Below are positions 35,614-45,294 of a stretch of 64,000 nucleotides of DNA, piece after piece. Made by a program: the position numbers and the translations under genes. Position 1 is the stretch's first letter. Each line of letters starts with the position of its first letter. A model generated the notes under the pieces. That model was given only the letters and a program-made list of their open reading frames with translations. It searched no databases and was not told where the DNA came from. The DNA lies in contig CALWLW010000019.1 of NCBI GenBank assembly GCA_944381625.1, positions 1 through 64,000 on the forward strand. Reading direction: 5' to 3'. This DNA is from an uncultured Lachnoclostridium sp. GTDB taxonomy: Bacteria; Bacillota; Clostridia; Lachnospirales; Lachnospiraceae.

Positions 35614-35752
35614 TTTTTCTTTTAAATTATTTCATATAATTACATATTTTTACATATTTTTCCAGGTATAATTTTCCTTTCTCATTAAAACTGCTATTTT
35701 CATGGCAATAAACAGCAGACATTCCAGACGGCTTATCCACTCAATAATCCCA

Positions 35753-35781
35753 CAAAAAAAGCTGTGCCCTTCAGCACAGCT
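35753..35781 (-). terminator. Terminator of the second DeoR gene
   Basis: Stem AGCTGTGC/GCACAGCT with a 6-nt loop followed by TTTTTTT. It separates the two paralogous regulators. Confidence 0.92.
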
Positions 35782-35792
35782 AAACATTCTGT

Positions 35793-36572
35793 TTATACGC
35801 AAATCAGTTTTAATGGCCCTTCTTTCAAAAGACCGGCAGTTTCTTCATCCAGCCCCTGATCTGTGATCACCATATCAAATTCCTCAATATCACACACCTT
35901 TGTCAGCGCCCGCTGCTTGAATTTTGTATGGTCTGCCAGCAATATACGGCTTTCACCGCAATGAATAATGCTTCTCTTGATTCCAATCTCAAGAAAATTA
36001 CTGTTATACACCCCGCTTCCGGGAATGACTGCGTCTGCCCCCAGAAACGCAAGATCAACCCTCAGTTTATTAACCAGCTCCTCGGCAATGGAGCCAATCA
36101 GCACACCGTAATCGTCCCGTCTGATTCCTCCTGTTACAATCAGCGAGGACGATTTGTCCAATTTTATATGATAGGCAATATCAAGATTATGGGTAACCAC
36201 CGTAAGATTTTTAAATGGCGAAAGCAGGCCTGCCAGAAGCAAGGTTGTCGTTCCCGAATCCAGAAAAATACTGCATCCATTTTTAATCAGTTTTGCCGCC
36301 TCTTTCGCAATCCTGGTTTTCTCCGGAATCATTACCTTCATCTTCTCTGCATGAACCATTTCCAATGCGGTTCCTTTTTCAAGAACAGCTCCCCCATGTG
36401 TCCTTTCCAGCAAACCCTGAACGGATAAATCGTCCAGATCCCGCCGGGCCGTAGCTTCGGATACCTGGCACAGCGACGCCGCTTCTTTGATTGTTATACT
36501 GCGGTTTACAGATAAATACTCCATAATATTCTGCTGGCGTTTCGCCGGAATTGTATTGGTTATCTGCCCCAC
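35793..36572 (-). CDS. DeoR-family transcriptional regulator (paralogue, monocistronic)
   Basis: The 259-residue repressor is close to the DeoR protein at 34760-35539 over its whole length (shared KRQQNIMEYL, SITIKEAA, LDSGTTTLLLA, LIVTGGIRRD). The start is GTG 36572, 9 nt after GGAGG; this gives MGQITNTIPAKRQ, aligning with MGQMANSMPAKRQ of the paralogue, and the frame upstream to 36593 contains the SD. It is followed by its own terminator. Its targets may be the same operon or lie elsewhere. Confidence 0.9.
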   Translation of the reverse strand: MGQITNTIPAKRQQNIMEYLSVNRSITIKEAASLCQVSEATARRDLDDLSVQGLLERTHGGAVLEKGTALEMVHAEKMKVMIPEKTRIAKEAAKLIKNGCSIFLDSGTTTLLLAGLLSPFKNLTVVTHNLDIAYHIKLDKSSSLIVTGGIRRDDYGVLIGSIAEELVNKLRVDLAFLGADAVIPGSGVYNSNFLEIGIKRSIIHCGESRILLADHTKFKQRALTKVCDIEEFDMVITDQGLDEETAGLLKEGPLKLICV

Positions 36573-36635
36573 CTTCAGAGACCTCCCTCCCATAAGTTGC
36601 TCTTATGTACATATATTTTCTTGCTGTTGGATATG

Positions 36636-36667
36636 AAAAAGGGGCATCGCATCCCTGCGATGCCTCC
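36636..36667 (-). terminator. Terminator of pgi
   Basis: Stem GGCATCGCA/TGCGATGCC with a 4-nt loop, followed by CCTTTTTC on the minus strand. Confidence 0.9.
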
Positions 36668-36692
36668 TTATTATAGATGTCCGCAAATAATA

Positions 36693-38042
36693 TTACAGCC
36701 TCTTCAAAAGCTCCTCGCGTTCTTTCTCGTAGCCCGGTTTCCCAAGAAGCGCAAACATGTTTTTCTTGTAGCTCTCCACACCCGGCTGGTTGAACGGATT
36801 CACGCCCAGCATGTATCCGCTGACGCCGCACGCGAACTCGAAGAAATAGAACAGCTGACCCAGGGAGAATTCATCCTGCGCCGGGATCTTGATCATCAGG
36901 TTCGGCACATTCCCGTCCGTATGGGCCAGGATGGTTCCGTTCATCGCGCTCTTATTGATAAAATCCACATTCTTGCCTGCCAGATAATTGAGGCCGTCCA
37001 GATCCACCGGCTCTTCGCCCATGACGATCTCCTGCTCGCAGTTCTCCACCTCCAGCACGGTCTCGAACATGATGCGCGCACCGTCCTGAATGAACTGTCC
37101 CATGGAATGCAGATCTGTGGTCAGATCCACAGACGCCGGGAAGATTCCCTTCTGATCCTTGCCCTCGGACTCGCCGTAGAGCTGTTTCCACCACTCGGAG
37201 ATATAATGAAGGCTGGGCTCATAATTTGCCAGGATCTCCGTGGATTTTCCTTTTCTGTGGAGGATGTTGCGGATTGCCGCATACTGCACCGCGTCGTTCT
37301 CCTCATACGGAGCGTTCAGCGCCTGCTCGCGTCCGCTGGCCGCGCCTTCCATCAGTTTCACAATGTCCGCGCCGCTGACTGCGATGGGCAGAAGTCCCAC
37401 TGCGGTCAGTACAGAGAAACGGCCTCCCACGTCGTCCGGCACCACAAAGCTCTCATAGCCTTCCTCCGTAGCCAGGTTCTTAAGCGCTCCTCTGGCCTTG
37501 TCGGTGGTGGCGTAGATCCTGCCTGCCGCCGCTTCCTTGCCGTATTTCTTCTCCAGCATCTCTTTGAATACGCGGAACGCGATGGCCGGTTCCGTGGTCG
37601 TACCGGACTTGGAGATCATATTGATGGAGAAATCACGGTCTCCGATCACATCCACCAGATGGGAGATATAACGGGTAGAAATGCTGTTGCCCACAAAATA
37701 AATCTCCGGCGTGCCCCCGCGCTTCTCCTTCGGGATCATATTGTAAAAGCTGTGTCTTAAGAATTCAATGGCCGCGCGCGCTCCCAGATAAGAACCTCCG
37801 ATACCGATTACCAGCAGCACCTCGGAGTCCTGACGGATCTTATCCGCTGCTTTCTGAATCCTTGCAAACTCTTCCTTGTCATAGTCCACCGGAAGATCGA
37901 TCCAGCCCAGGAAATCGTTTCCCGCTCCGCTGCGGTCCACAAGCACCTTCTTTGCCGCTTTCACCTGGACTTTCATGTTTTCCACTTCTTCAGCGCTGAT
38001 AAAACGCCCTGCCTTGGAATAATCAAACGTGATTTTAGACAT
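36693..38042 (-). CDS. pgi: Glucose-6-phosphate isomerase
   Basis: Interconverts glucose-6-phosphate and fructose-6-phosphate in glycolysis. The 449-residue length is standard for the Firmicutes form. Motifs include [29 protein letters not shown] (phosphate loop), the catalytic Glu in [13 protein letters not shown] and the C-terminal [15 protein letters not shown] with the active-site Lys. SD GGAG and a promoter lie upstream. Confidence 0.96.
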   Translation of the reverse strand: MSKITFDYSKAGRFISAEEVENMKVQVKAAKKVLVDRSGAGNDFLGWIDLPVDYDKEEFARIQKAADKIRQDSEVLLVIGIGGSYLGARAAIEFLRHSFYNMIPKEKRGGTPEIYFVGNSISTRYISHLVDVIGDRDFSINMISKSGTTTEPAIAFRVFKEMLEKKYGKEAAAGRIYATTDKARGALKNLATEEGYESFVVPDDVGGRFSVLTAVGLLPIAVSGADIVKLMEGAASGREQALNAPYEENDAVQYAAIRNILHRKGKSTEILANYEPSLHYISEWWKQLYGESEGKDQKGIFPASVDLTTDLHSMGQFIQDGARIMFETVLEVENCEQEIVMGEEPVDLDGLNYLAGKNVDFINKSAMNGTILAHTDGNVPNLMIKIPAQDEFSLGQLFYFFEFACGVSGYMLGVNPFNQPGVESYKKNMFALLGKPGYEKEREELLKRL

Positions 38043-38090
38043 GTTTTCTGCTCTCCTTTTTTATGGGAGTACCCCTTCATTGATATGTCC

Positions 38091-38120
38091 ATTCTAGCAT
38101 TGATGCATGACAAAAATCAA
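38091..38120 (-). promoter_or_regulatory. Promoter of pgi
   Basis: The minus strand has TTGATT (38115-38120), an 18-bp spacer and TAGAAT (38091-38096). The -35 overlaps the stop codon of the upstream unknown gene. Confidence 0.6.
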
Positions 38121-38941
38121 GTGGACGAGCCTAAAAAGTCGGACAAAACCTCCCGGAAAAGCTGTTCCTCCTCCTTTTCCAGCACAACCCCTTTTTCCCC
38201 GTCCTTCTGTACCCGGTTCCGCGCTCCTGGCGCGGTGCTCAGATCCGAGGCTGGCACAGCCTTTTGTCCTGCCATCCCCGGCGCGTCGCTCTCGCCCGCT
38301 TCTCCCGGCGCGGCGTTCCGCCCCGCTTTCACCGGCACAATTTTATGGCCAGATGCATCCGGTGCGGCGGCCTGGCCCGGCTCCTCGTTCCCTGCGGCGG
38401 CCTCGGCCTCAAAGCCTTCGTACTCATGGTGCTGCCTGGGATAGAGCGTATTGGCCACATAATCTCTCAGGCTGTTCTCCGCCCGCGCCCACAGGCTGTC
38501 CGACTCAAACACAAGAACGGCGGTCTGCACCGCCAAAGCGGCCAGCGCCGCCGTTAATACCCGGTCCAGGCAGAACAGAGGATCGTTGCCCAGAAAGTAA
38601 AGGATCAGCCCTTCCGCCGCGCCTGAGTACAGAGTCAGCCTGCCCCAGCGCTCCGGGAGCCTTGTCCATCTCCCCAGAAAGACTCCGAACCGTTTTTCCT
38701 GGTATAAATACTTCCTCACAAAAGCGGAAATATCGTGTATTTCCACATGTACCTCATAGCTTTTCTCAAATTTGAGCGTCATCTGCCGGAGCATCTTCCC
38801 CTTGCTCCCGCCACCCAGGGCCGCCTCTCTGCAGAGCTTCCCGAAAATGCACCTGCGCGTCAGAGCCAGCACAAATCCCCAGACGCCCAAAAACCAGAAC
38901 TCCGCGTAGTTTCTCCACATGTCGTACCATAATGCATACAT
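38117..38941 (-). CDS. Uncharacterised membrane protein with Ala/Pro-rich tail
   Basis: I do not recognise the family. The 274-residue protein has hydrophobic segments near residues 9-28 (AEFWFLGVWGFVLALTRRCI), 105-120 and 130-150, an amphipathic middle (KFEKSYEVHVEIHDISAFVR), and a cytosolic-looking low-complexity tail rich in Ala, Gly and Glu. ATG 38941 is 8 nt after GGGGAGG, preferred over 38977. It lies alone between mtnN and pgi. Confidence 0.7.
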   Translation of the reverse strand: MYALWYDMWRNYAEFWFLGVWGFVLALTRRCIFGKLCREAALGGGSKGKMLRQMTLKFEKSYEVHVEIHDISAFVRKYLYQEKRFGVFLGRWTRLPERWGRLTLYSGAAEGLILYFLGNDPLFCLDRVLTAALAALAVQTAVLVFESDSLWARAENSLRDYVANTLYPRQHHEYEGFEAEAAAGNEEPGQAAAPDASGHKIVPVKAGRNAAPGEAGESDAPGMAGQKAVPASDLSTAPGARNRVQKDGEKGVVLEKEEEQLFREVLSDFLGSST

Positions 38942-39019
38942 CCCAAACGCCTCCCCTTTTTTGGATGCCTGCATCATACCATGAACTTTTCCCCGTGGGA
39001 ACCGGAACTTGTCGACCTT

Positions 39020-39727
39020 TTACGCCAGCCGTCCGACAAAATTACGCACCAGGGCCACGCTGTGGGCGATGGCCTGACGCTCAAACGCTGGATAATCCAT
39101 CGTGGCGCTGTCGTCCGCTTTATCGGAAATGGCGCGAATAATCACGAAGGGAATTCTGTTCAGCCACGCGGCCTGGGCGATGGCCGCCCCTTCCATCTCC
39201 GTACACATGCCGCCGAATACCTTCGCAATCCGGTCTTTCGTCTCACGGTCAGATACGAACTGGTCTCCGCTCACGATCCTTCCTGTAAACACCTTTATTT
39301 CCGGCACTGCTTCCCTGCACGCAGCCACAGCCGCCTCCACCAGAGCCTTATCCGCCTCAAAGCAGCTGGTCTCCATTCTGGGAATCACGCCCAGGTCGTA
39401 TCCGAACCCGGTGGCGTCCATATCGTGCTGTACCGTATCTGTGGATACCACAATATCTCCAATATCGATCTGCGCCGCCAGGGAACCGGCGATCCCCGTA
39501 TTGATCACCGCGTCCACGTGAAAGACATCCGCCAGTATCTGGGTGCAGATCCCCGCGTTAACCTTTCCAATCCCGCTGCGCACGATCACCGCCTCACGCC
39601 CTTCCAGCACGCCGGAATAAAAATCCATGGACGCGCGCGTCATCTTCTCCGGGTGCTCCAGCTTCGCCCTGAGAGCTTCCACCTCTTCCTCCATTGCTCC
39701 AATAATCCCTATCTTTCTTATCATCAT
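39020..39727 (-). CDS. mtnN: 5'-methylthioadenosine/S-adenosylhomocysteine nucleosidase
   Basis: Cleaves MTA and SAH to adenine and a thioribose sugar in the activated methyl cycle. The 235-residue protein shows the start KIGIIGAMEEEVEAL, VNTGIAGSL, the substrate motif EMEGAAIAQ and the catalytic Asp in ISDKADDSA. Two ATG codons at 39727 and 39724 follow GGAGG at 6 and 9 nt. Confidence 0.95.
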   Translation of the reverse strand: MMIRKIGIIGAMEEEVEALRAKLEHPEKMTRASMDFYSGVLEGREAVIVRSGIGKVNAGICTQILADVFHVDAVINTGIAGSLAAQIDIGDIVVSTDTVQHDMDATGFGYDLGVIPRMETSCFEADKALVEAAVAACREAVPEIKVFTGRIVSGDQFVSDRETKDRIAKVFGGMCTEMEGAAIAQAAWLNRIPFVIIRAISDKADDSATMDYPAFERQAIAHSVALVRNFVGRLA

Positions 39728-39805
39728 CTGAAACCTCCGCTTAATACTGTTTTTAAGTATAACCGAATCCGTCCCGTTTGACTAGAAAAATCCGCCGTTT
39801 TCTGC

Positions 39806-39811
39806 TATACT
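39806..39811 (+). promoter_or_regulatory. Extended -10 promoter candidate before the TSCPD gene
   Basis: TGCTATACT is an extended -10 element (TGnTATACT). A TTGACT at 39778-39783 is 22 bp upstream, too far for a normal pair, so recognition may rely on the extended -10. Confidence 0.4.
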
Positions 39812-39917
39812 GATACCAATTCGTTGCTGTACACGGAACGTCCATGGACAGCGGCGCCGGTTCAGAAGGCTTCGTGCCCGATGAAAATTCAATCATTATT
39901 CATTAAGGAGGCATTTT

Positions 39918-40169
39918 ATGATCTTATATCGTACCAAAGGCACCTGTTCTCAGGCCATTGAAGTAGAAGCTGAAGGCGAAATCATCAAATCTGTCAAATT
40001 CATTGGAGGCTGCGCAGGAAATACCGCCGGCATTTCCAAACTGGTGAAAGGCATGAAGGTGGACGACGTGATCCAGAAGCTGGAAGGAACCACCTGCGGA
40101 CACCGCCCCACCTCATGTCCGGATCAGCTGGCCAAAGCGCTGAAGCAGTGGAAGGAAGAGCAGGGCTGA
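39918..40169 (+). CDS. TSCPD-domain protein (TIGR03905 type)
   Basis: Small protein of 83 residues consisting of one TSCPD domain with conserved Cys residues in KGTCSQAI, GGCAGN and TTCGHRPTSCPDQL, probably a metal or iron-sulfur site. The domain is also found at the C-terminus of some class II ribonucleotide reductases. Stand-alone forms are of unknown function. SD AAGGAGG lies 9 nt before the ATG. A bidirectional terminator follows. Confidence 0.88.
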   Translation: MILYRTKGTCSQAIEVEAEGEIIKSVKFIGGCAGNTAGISKLVKGMKVDDVIQKLEGTTCGHRPTSCPDQLAKALKQWKEEQG

Positions 40170-40193
40170 GAATACAGGAAAGTATACAGAAAG

Positions 40194-40243
40194 AAAAACG
40201 CCGCGGAACCGTCTTTTGCAGGAGAGGGTTCTGCGGTGTTTTT
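40194..40243. terminator. Bidirectional terminator between TSCPD and permease genes
   Basis: AAAAACGCCGC-GGAACC (from 40194) pairs with GGTTC-TGCGGTGTTTTT (to 40243) over a 15-nt loop. It serves the convergent genes on both sides. Confidence 0.85.
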
Positions 40244-40259
40244 ATACCTTTTTATCCCA

Positions 40260-41213
40260 TCAGCTATGCTGGGTTTTCAGCCGCACCGCGTCCAGCAGTA
40301 CCGCCACAAAAATGATCAGTCCGTTGATCATCTGCACATAATAACTGGATACGCCCAGGATCTGAAGTCCCACCTGGATCACCGTCAGAAGCAGGACGCC
40401 TCCCAGCACGCCAAGAACATTTCCCTGTCCTCCGCTGCAGGCCACGCCTCCGATGACGGCGGCCGCGATGTTATTCATATCGTAAGAATTTCCGAAAGTG
40501 GAGGTTACGGCCCCCATATACGCCGACAGCAGAAATCCGGAGATACCAGACAGCAGGCCGGAGATGGTAAACGCAATGATCTTGACACGATCCACCTTGA
40601 TTCCGGAAGTATGCGCCGCGTTTTCGTTTCCGCCCACCGCGTAAAGGCTCCGCCCATATGGCGTCTTATTCCAGAGCACATAGACGACCACAAATACGAT
40701 GGCCAGGGCAATAGGCAGCGTGGGCACCGGGCCGATGCTCCCCTGGCCGAACCACTTATAAGAATCCGGCATATTGGTAATGGCCCGTCCCTCCGTGATT
40801 ACCAGGAACGCTCCCAGCAGAGTCAGCTTCACAGCCAGTGTCTCCACCAGCGCCACTGCTTTCAATTTGGCGATCAGCAATCCGTTCATCGCGCCCAGAA
40901 GCGCGCCTGTGGCAAAGATCACTGGAATTGCTACCACAACCGGCGCTCCGCGCTCAATGAGAAGAAGTCCCATCGTGGCGGAAAAGGACATTACCCCCAG
41001 CAGGGAAAGATCGATCAACCCCAGCATGATGGCGAACGCCTGGGCAAAAGACAGGATGCCCAGAACCGTTGCCTGAGACAGCACATTGCCAAGAATCCTG
41101 GGCGTAAAGAAGGAAGGTTCCATACCCCCGATCAGGACAACAGCAATGAGAAGCAGAATCCAGACAATATTATTCAGCAGTTTTCTTCTTATCACAAACC
41201 ATCTGTCATTCAT
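40260..41213 (-). CDS. Sugar/polyol ABC transporter permease (RbsC family)
   Basis: Membrane subunit of 317 residues with about nine hydrophobic segments, the IMLGLIDLSLLGVMSFSA motif and the coupling loop VACSGGQGNVLGVLGGVL. It overlaps the ATPase gene by 4 bp and is last in the LacI-controlled operon. Unlike the transporter at 26216-30892, only one permease is encoded, so a homodimer is likely. Confidence 0.88.
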   Translation of the reverse strand: MNDRWFVIRRKLLNNIVWILLLIAVVLIGGMEPSFFTPRILGNVLSQATVLGILSFAQAFAIMLGLIDLSLLGVMSFSATMGLLLIERGAPVVVAIPVIFATGALLGAMNGLLIAKLKAVALVETLAVKLTLLGAFLVITEGRAITNMPDSYKWFGQGSIGPVPTLPIALAIVFVVVYVLWNKTPYGRSLYAVGGNENAAHTSGIKVDRVKIIAFTISGLLSGISGFLLSAYMGAVTSTFGNSYDMNNIAAAVIGGVACSGGQGNVLGVLGGVLLLTVIQVGLQILGVSSYYVQMINGLIIFVAVLLDAVRLKTQHS

Positions 41214-42748
41214 ATTCTTCCTACCTCCTCCGTTCTTTTACCGGCATCCGTCCCCACGGCGTCCCGGATCTGAATCACATCTTCATGGCTTAGATTTTGG
41301 TTCCTTACGTCCTGAAGCAGACGTCCGTCCCGGAAAAACAGAATCCGGTCCACAGTTCTCAGCAATTCGTCAAAATCATTTGTCAAATAAAGAACAGAGG
41401 TATTCTTTTCTTCCGTAATCTTGTTCACGTTTTCAATAATCTCTTCCCGGCTCTTTATATCGATTCCTATGGTTGGCTCGTCCAGGATCAGCAGCTCCGG
41501 CTCAATACTTACGGATTTGGCCACGACCACCTTCTGCTGGTTTCCTCCGGAAAGGCTGTCCAGGCGGTCTTCCGTGGAATTTGCCTTAATATGAAATTCT
41601 TCGAAATATCCGGAAGCCATCTGCTCCGATTTCGTCTTGTCGATCAGTCCCAGCCGGTTCTTCAGCTTCGTGTTAAACAGCGACATCCCGATATTTTCCC
41701 TTATGGACATCAGTCCCACGATGCCTTCCTTATGACGGTCATAAGACACATACGCGATCCCTCTGGCAATGGCGTCCGAAGGGTTCTGTACCCGTATTCT
41801 GGACCCGCCTTTTAATATTTCCCCGCCGGTCAGTTTTTCCATGCCAAAAAGCGTCCGGCAGAGTTCCCGCGCGCCGGAGCCCGGAAAGCCCACCAGGCCC
41901 ACGATCTCGCCTTTATAGAAGCTGATGTTCACATCTTTCAGGATGTCGCCGGTCAGGTTCCTGCATTCCAGCAGCAGTTCTCTCTCCTTATCATGCTCCT
42001 TCGGATCGCGGCACACCAGCTCCACGTCCTCTCCGGCGATAAGATTCGCCAGTTTTTCCTCGTTCAGAACCTCACCGTCGGCTCCCGGGAAGGATTTCCC
42101 GTCACGGATCACCGTCACGTCGTCGGATAGATCCACCACTTCCTGCAGATAATGGCTGATAAAAATGAACGCCGTACCTTTTTTCTTCAGCTCGTTCACG
42201 AAGACAAACAGCTCCTCCCTCTCCCTGGAGGACAGCGCCGTTGTGGGTTCGTCCAGAATGATCAGTTTTGCGCCTCCGTGCATGGCGCGTATGATATTTA
42301 CTTTTCTCTGGTCGACCCCATTTAAGGAGCCGACCTTCTTCTTAGGATCTACATGCAGTCCGTAGCGGTCCAGTTCTTCTTCCGCGTCTTTGTACAGACG
42401 CTTCCAGTCCACAAATACCCGCTTTTTAGGCCATACGCCCAGGAAGATATTCTCTCCCACCGTCAGATCCGGCACGATGCTGGCATGCTGGGGAACAATC
42501 TTGATCCCCATATTCTGCCGGTCAAACACAGAATATGAACTGATCTCCTTCCCCTCCAGCAGTACAGAGCCCGTATTCTGCCGGTATATGCCTGCAATGA
42601 TGTTGACCACGGTGGATTTCCCCGCGCCGTTTCTTCCCAGCAGCGAATGGATCGTGCCTTTTCGAATGGTAAAATTGACATTCTTCAGGGCCTGGGTCAT
42701 CCCAAAATTTTTACTGATGTTTTCCACCTGTAGAATAATGTCTTCCAT
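41210..42748 (-). CDS. Sugar/polyol ABC transporter ATP-binding protein, double NBD (RbsA-like)
   Basis: Cytoplasmic ATPase of 512 residues with two nucleotide-binding domains: Walker A GRNGAGKST, Walker B ILDEPTTAL, then GFPGSGARE, LSGGNQQ and ILDEPTIGID. Both Walker B motifs are intact, unlike the homologue at 28244. ATG 42748 is preferred over a TTG at 42769. It is followed by the permease in the same operon. Confidence 0.9.
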   Translation of the reverse strand: MEDIILQVENISKNFGMTQALKNVNFTIRKGTIHSLLGRNGAGKSTVVNIIAGIYRQNTGSVLLEGKEISSYSVFDRQNMGIKIVPQHASIVPDLTVGENIFLGVWPKKRVFVDWKRLYKDAEEELDRYGLHVDPKKKVGSLNGVDQRKVNIIRAMHGGAKLIILDEPTTALSSREREELFVFVNELKKKGTAFIFISHYLQEVVDLSDDVTVIRDGKSFPGADGEVLNEEKLANLIAGEDVELVCRDPKEHDKERELLLECRNLTGDILKDVNISFYKGEIVGLVGFPGSGARELCRTLFGMEKLTGGEILKGGSRIRVQNPSDAIARGIAYVSYDRHKEGIVGLMSIRENIGMSLFNTKLKNRLGLIDKTKSEQMASGYFEEFHIKANSTEDRLDSLSGGNQQKVVVAKSVSIEPELLILDEPTIGIDIKSREEIIENVNKITEEKNTSVLYLTNDFDELLRTVDRILFFRDGRLLQDVRNQNLSHEDVIQIRDAVGTDAGKRTEEVGRI

Positions 42749-42808
42749 ATGTATACCTGTCCCTTCCAATCCGGCTGTGCCGGCTTACCCCCTGGAAAAT
42801 CCGCAGAA

Positions 42809-43945
42809 CTACTCACTGGCTTCCAGCGCTGCCGCTCCCCAGTGTCCGCTCTCATTTACATTGGAAGCATCCATCGCATACGGAGGAATCTGAAGGATCG
42901 GGCCGGTCTCACCTTCCATGAATTCTGCCGTTTTCCAATAGTAATCTTCATTGGTATAGGTTCCGCTGGTGGGAACAGGCTCTCCCTGGAAGACATATTC
43001 CTTAAGAAGCTCCATGGCAATCGGGCCGTATGCGTATGCATCTTCCACAATAATGGCGTCATAGTATCCATCCTTCAGATACTGCACAGCGTCCGGTTCC
43101 CCATCGCCGGTCACCAGGATCACGTGATTTTCGTCTCCTACCGGGTACCACAGGCCGGCAATCTGGAGCGCCTCCGCACACCCAAGGCCCGGATCATCGG
43201 ACGGACAGTGCACGGCATCGATCTCCCCATTATACTGCGCGATCACATTCGTAAGCGCTTCCTGGGATTTCGCGCGGTCGCCTTCACCGGGAACCTCAAT
43301 ATACTCGATATCCGGATACTGGCTGATCACCTCGTCGAATCCTTCCTTACGGAGTCTCCAGCACTCAGAACTCATGGCGCCGTACACATTGACCAGTCTT
43401 CCCTGAGCCGCCCCGTATTTTTCCGTCAGCAGTTCCACAATCCTCTCGGCAGCCATTCTCCCGCATTCCACATTGTCAAATTTTACGGAGCCGCTCACAA
43501 CCGCCGTGGACGCCGGATTATCCACCATGATCACGGGAATCCCCGCTTCCATGGCCTCGTTGGTCACATCATTCAGCGCGTCGGAATCCACCGCATTGGC
43601 TATGATCGCCTTAGGGTTCTTGGATATAAAGTTGCGGAACTGGTCGTTCTGAAGAGTGGAATCATTGTTGCAGTTCGCCACTTCCACTTCATAGCCTGCT
43701 CCCAGGACCGCCTCTTCTACTTTTTCCTGAAGAGCCACATGGAAGTACTGGTTCATGGTTTTCTGCGTATAGACAATCAGGCCGCTCTCTCCTCCTGCAG
43801 ACGTGCTTTCTGTACCCTCTTCCGCCGGAGCGGCCGTCTCTGCCGCGTCTTCTTTCGAAGCACTTTCGTTCGTACTGCTTCCGCAGCCTGCCATCGAAAC
43901 AACCATAACCCCCACCAACAAAATGCTCCACAATCTCTTTTTCAT
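42809..43945 (-). CDS. Sugar/polyol ABC transporter substrate-binding lipoprotein (RbsB type)
   Basis: Extracellular binding protein of 378 residues with a signal peptide and lipobox MAGC (Cys about 20), an acidic Ser/Ala linker and a type 1 periplasmic-binding-protein fold (NPKAIIANAVDSDALNDV, HCPSDDPGLGCAEAL). ATG 43945 follows AAGGAG; the frame from 43966 includes the SD. Ligand unknown, but the surrounding enzymes favour a polyol. Confidence 0.87.
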   Translation of the reverse strand: MKKRLWSILLVGVMVVSMAGCGSSTNESASKEDAAETAAPAEEGTESTSAGGESGLIVYTQKTMNQYFHVALQEKVEEAVLGAGYEVEVANCNNDSTLQNDQFRNFISKNPKAIIANAVDSDALNDVTNEAMEAGIPVIMVDNPASTAVVSGSVKFDNVECGRMAAERIVELLTEKYGAAQGRLVNVYGAMSSECWRLRKEGFDEVISQYPDIEYIEVPGEGDRAKSQEALTNVIAQYNGEIDAVHCPSDDPGLGCAEALQIAGLWYPVGDENHVILVTGDGEPDAVQYLKDGYYDAIIVEDAYAYGPIAMELLKEYVFQGEPVPTSGTYTNEDYYWKTAEFMEGETGPILQIPPYAMDASNVNESGHWGAAALEASE

Positions 43946-43970
43946 ACTCTTCTCCTTCCTTATCATTGTG

Positions 43971-44747
43971 TTAGAAACATGTATAAGCGCCGTCGATGCG
44001 GAAATCTGCTCCGGTCGTATAAGAACTCATATCACCCGCCAGATATACCGCGATCGCCTCCAGCTCCTCCGGTTTCCCCATACGGTGTACCGGTATCAGC
44101 TCTTCCCATTTACCAATCAGGGGCTCCAGATTGGGATCACTCAGCGTCATCTCCGTGGCCATGTAGCCGGGACTTATGGTGTTCACCCGCACATTCCGGT
44201 CGGCCCACTCTACCGCCATATTCCTGGACATGGCGATCACCCCCGCTTTTGACGCCGCATAAGAACATTCCTTCTGCGGGACATTGGTAATATGCGCCGA
44301 CATGGATGCGGTATTGATGATAGATCCGCCGCCCTGTTTCAGCATCACCCTTCCCGCCGCCTGCGCTGTTAAGAAGGTGCCGTTCAGATTTACATTGATC
44401 ACTCTGGACCAATCCTCCAGGGTATCATTTTCGATCTCCACATTGTGTCCGATTCCCGCGTTGCAGAACGCTGCGTCCAATCTTCCGAATTCCTTCAGGA
44501 TCGTGCCGATCATCTGATCCACCTCCTGAGGGCTTGTAATATCCGCTTTGATTGCGATCATCTTATTGTGGTTCGCCTGCTGAATCTCATCCGCAGTCTT
44601 CTGGGCTTCCTCCAGGTTCACATCCACAATCGCCACATCTGCCCCCGCTTCCGCAAGCGCCGTCGCAATCCTCTTCCCGATCCCCCTGGCTCCTCCGGTC
44701 ACAAACGCTTTCTTGCCATCCAGCCTCATTTTTTCAATAATCCCCAT
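43971..44747 (-). CDS. Short-chain dehydrogenase/reductase
   Basis: NAD(P)-dependent oxidoreductase of 258 residues. Cofactor motif TGGARGIG (about 17-24), CNAGIG, the catalytic Ser in NTASMSAH and YAASK (Tyr/Lys) are all present. An Asp-type residue after beta-2 (IVDVNLEE) suggests NAD preference. In this operon it probably oxidises an imported polyol to a ketose. It lies between the yjbQ-like gene and the binding-protein gene. Confidence 0.9.
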   Translation of the reverse strand: MGIIEKMRLDGKKAFVTGGARGIGKRIATALAEAGADVAIVDVNLEEAQKTADEIQQANHNKMIAIKADITSPQEVDQMIGTILKEFGRLDAAFCNAGIGHNVEIENDTLEDWSRVINVNLNGTFLTAQAAGRVMLKQGGGSIINTASMSAHITNVPQKECSYAASKAGVIAMSRNMAVEWADRNVRVNTISPGYMATEMTLSDPNLEPLIGKWEELIPVHRMGKPEELEAIAVYLAGDMSSYTTGADFRIDGAYTCF

Positions 44748-44768
44748 AGCATCCTTACCTCCTGATTT

Positions 44769-45266
44769 TTATTCTCCCACAATCTGTACACGTACTGTAC
44801 GCTCCCGCGCTCTGGTCTGATCCATATCTGAAAAATAGATCCGTCCAAACTCTCCCAGGGTCATCTCCCCGTCCAGCAGAGGAATCGTCTCCGATCTGCC
44901 CAGCAAAACCGAGCGGAGATGTCCGTCCGTATTCAGCAGCCATTCGCTCTTCTCATCTCTGAGCCTTTTCGCGTTTTCCGTATGGATCGGGCCGGGATGA
45001 AGATACTGCCCCTCATATTCACAGGAAGGAATGATCCTGCCCAGCACATTCACCATATCCTGCAGTAAAAGCGGAATATGATTATAGGTCAGATCTTCCG
45101 AGTCTTCCTGCAGAAACACGCAGCAGCTGGTGTGCTGTGAGAACACATTCACCAGTCCGTTGCTCACGCCGGACCGTTTTACGATCTCCTGTACCTTTTC
45201 CGTCACATCTTCGAAGCTGACCTTCTGCCCGGACGCGACTTGAAATGTTTCATGATATACTGCCAT
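44769..45266 (-). CDS. YjbQ family protein (UPF0047)
   Basis: The 165-residue protein has the YjbQ fold, with conserved GLVNVFSQHTSCCVFLQED and HLRSVLLG segments. E. coli YjbQ has weak thiamin phosphate synthase activity but its role is unclear. Members occur in polyol catabolic clusters next to TPI-like isomerases. ATG 45266 follows GGAGGAG. Confidence 0.85.
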   Translation of the reverse strand: MAVYHETFQVASGQKVSFEDVTEKVQEIVKRSGVSNGLVNVFSQHTSCCVFLQEDSEDLTYNHIPLLLQDMVNVLGRIIPSCEYEGQYLHPGPIHTENAKRLRDEKSEWLLNTDGHLRSVLLGRSETIPLLDGEMTLGEFGRIYFSDMDQTRARERTVRVQIVGE

Positions 45267-45294
45267 ATTACTCCTCCTGTTCATCTTTTTCATT

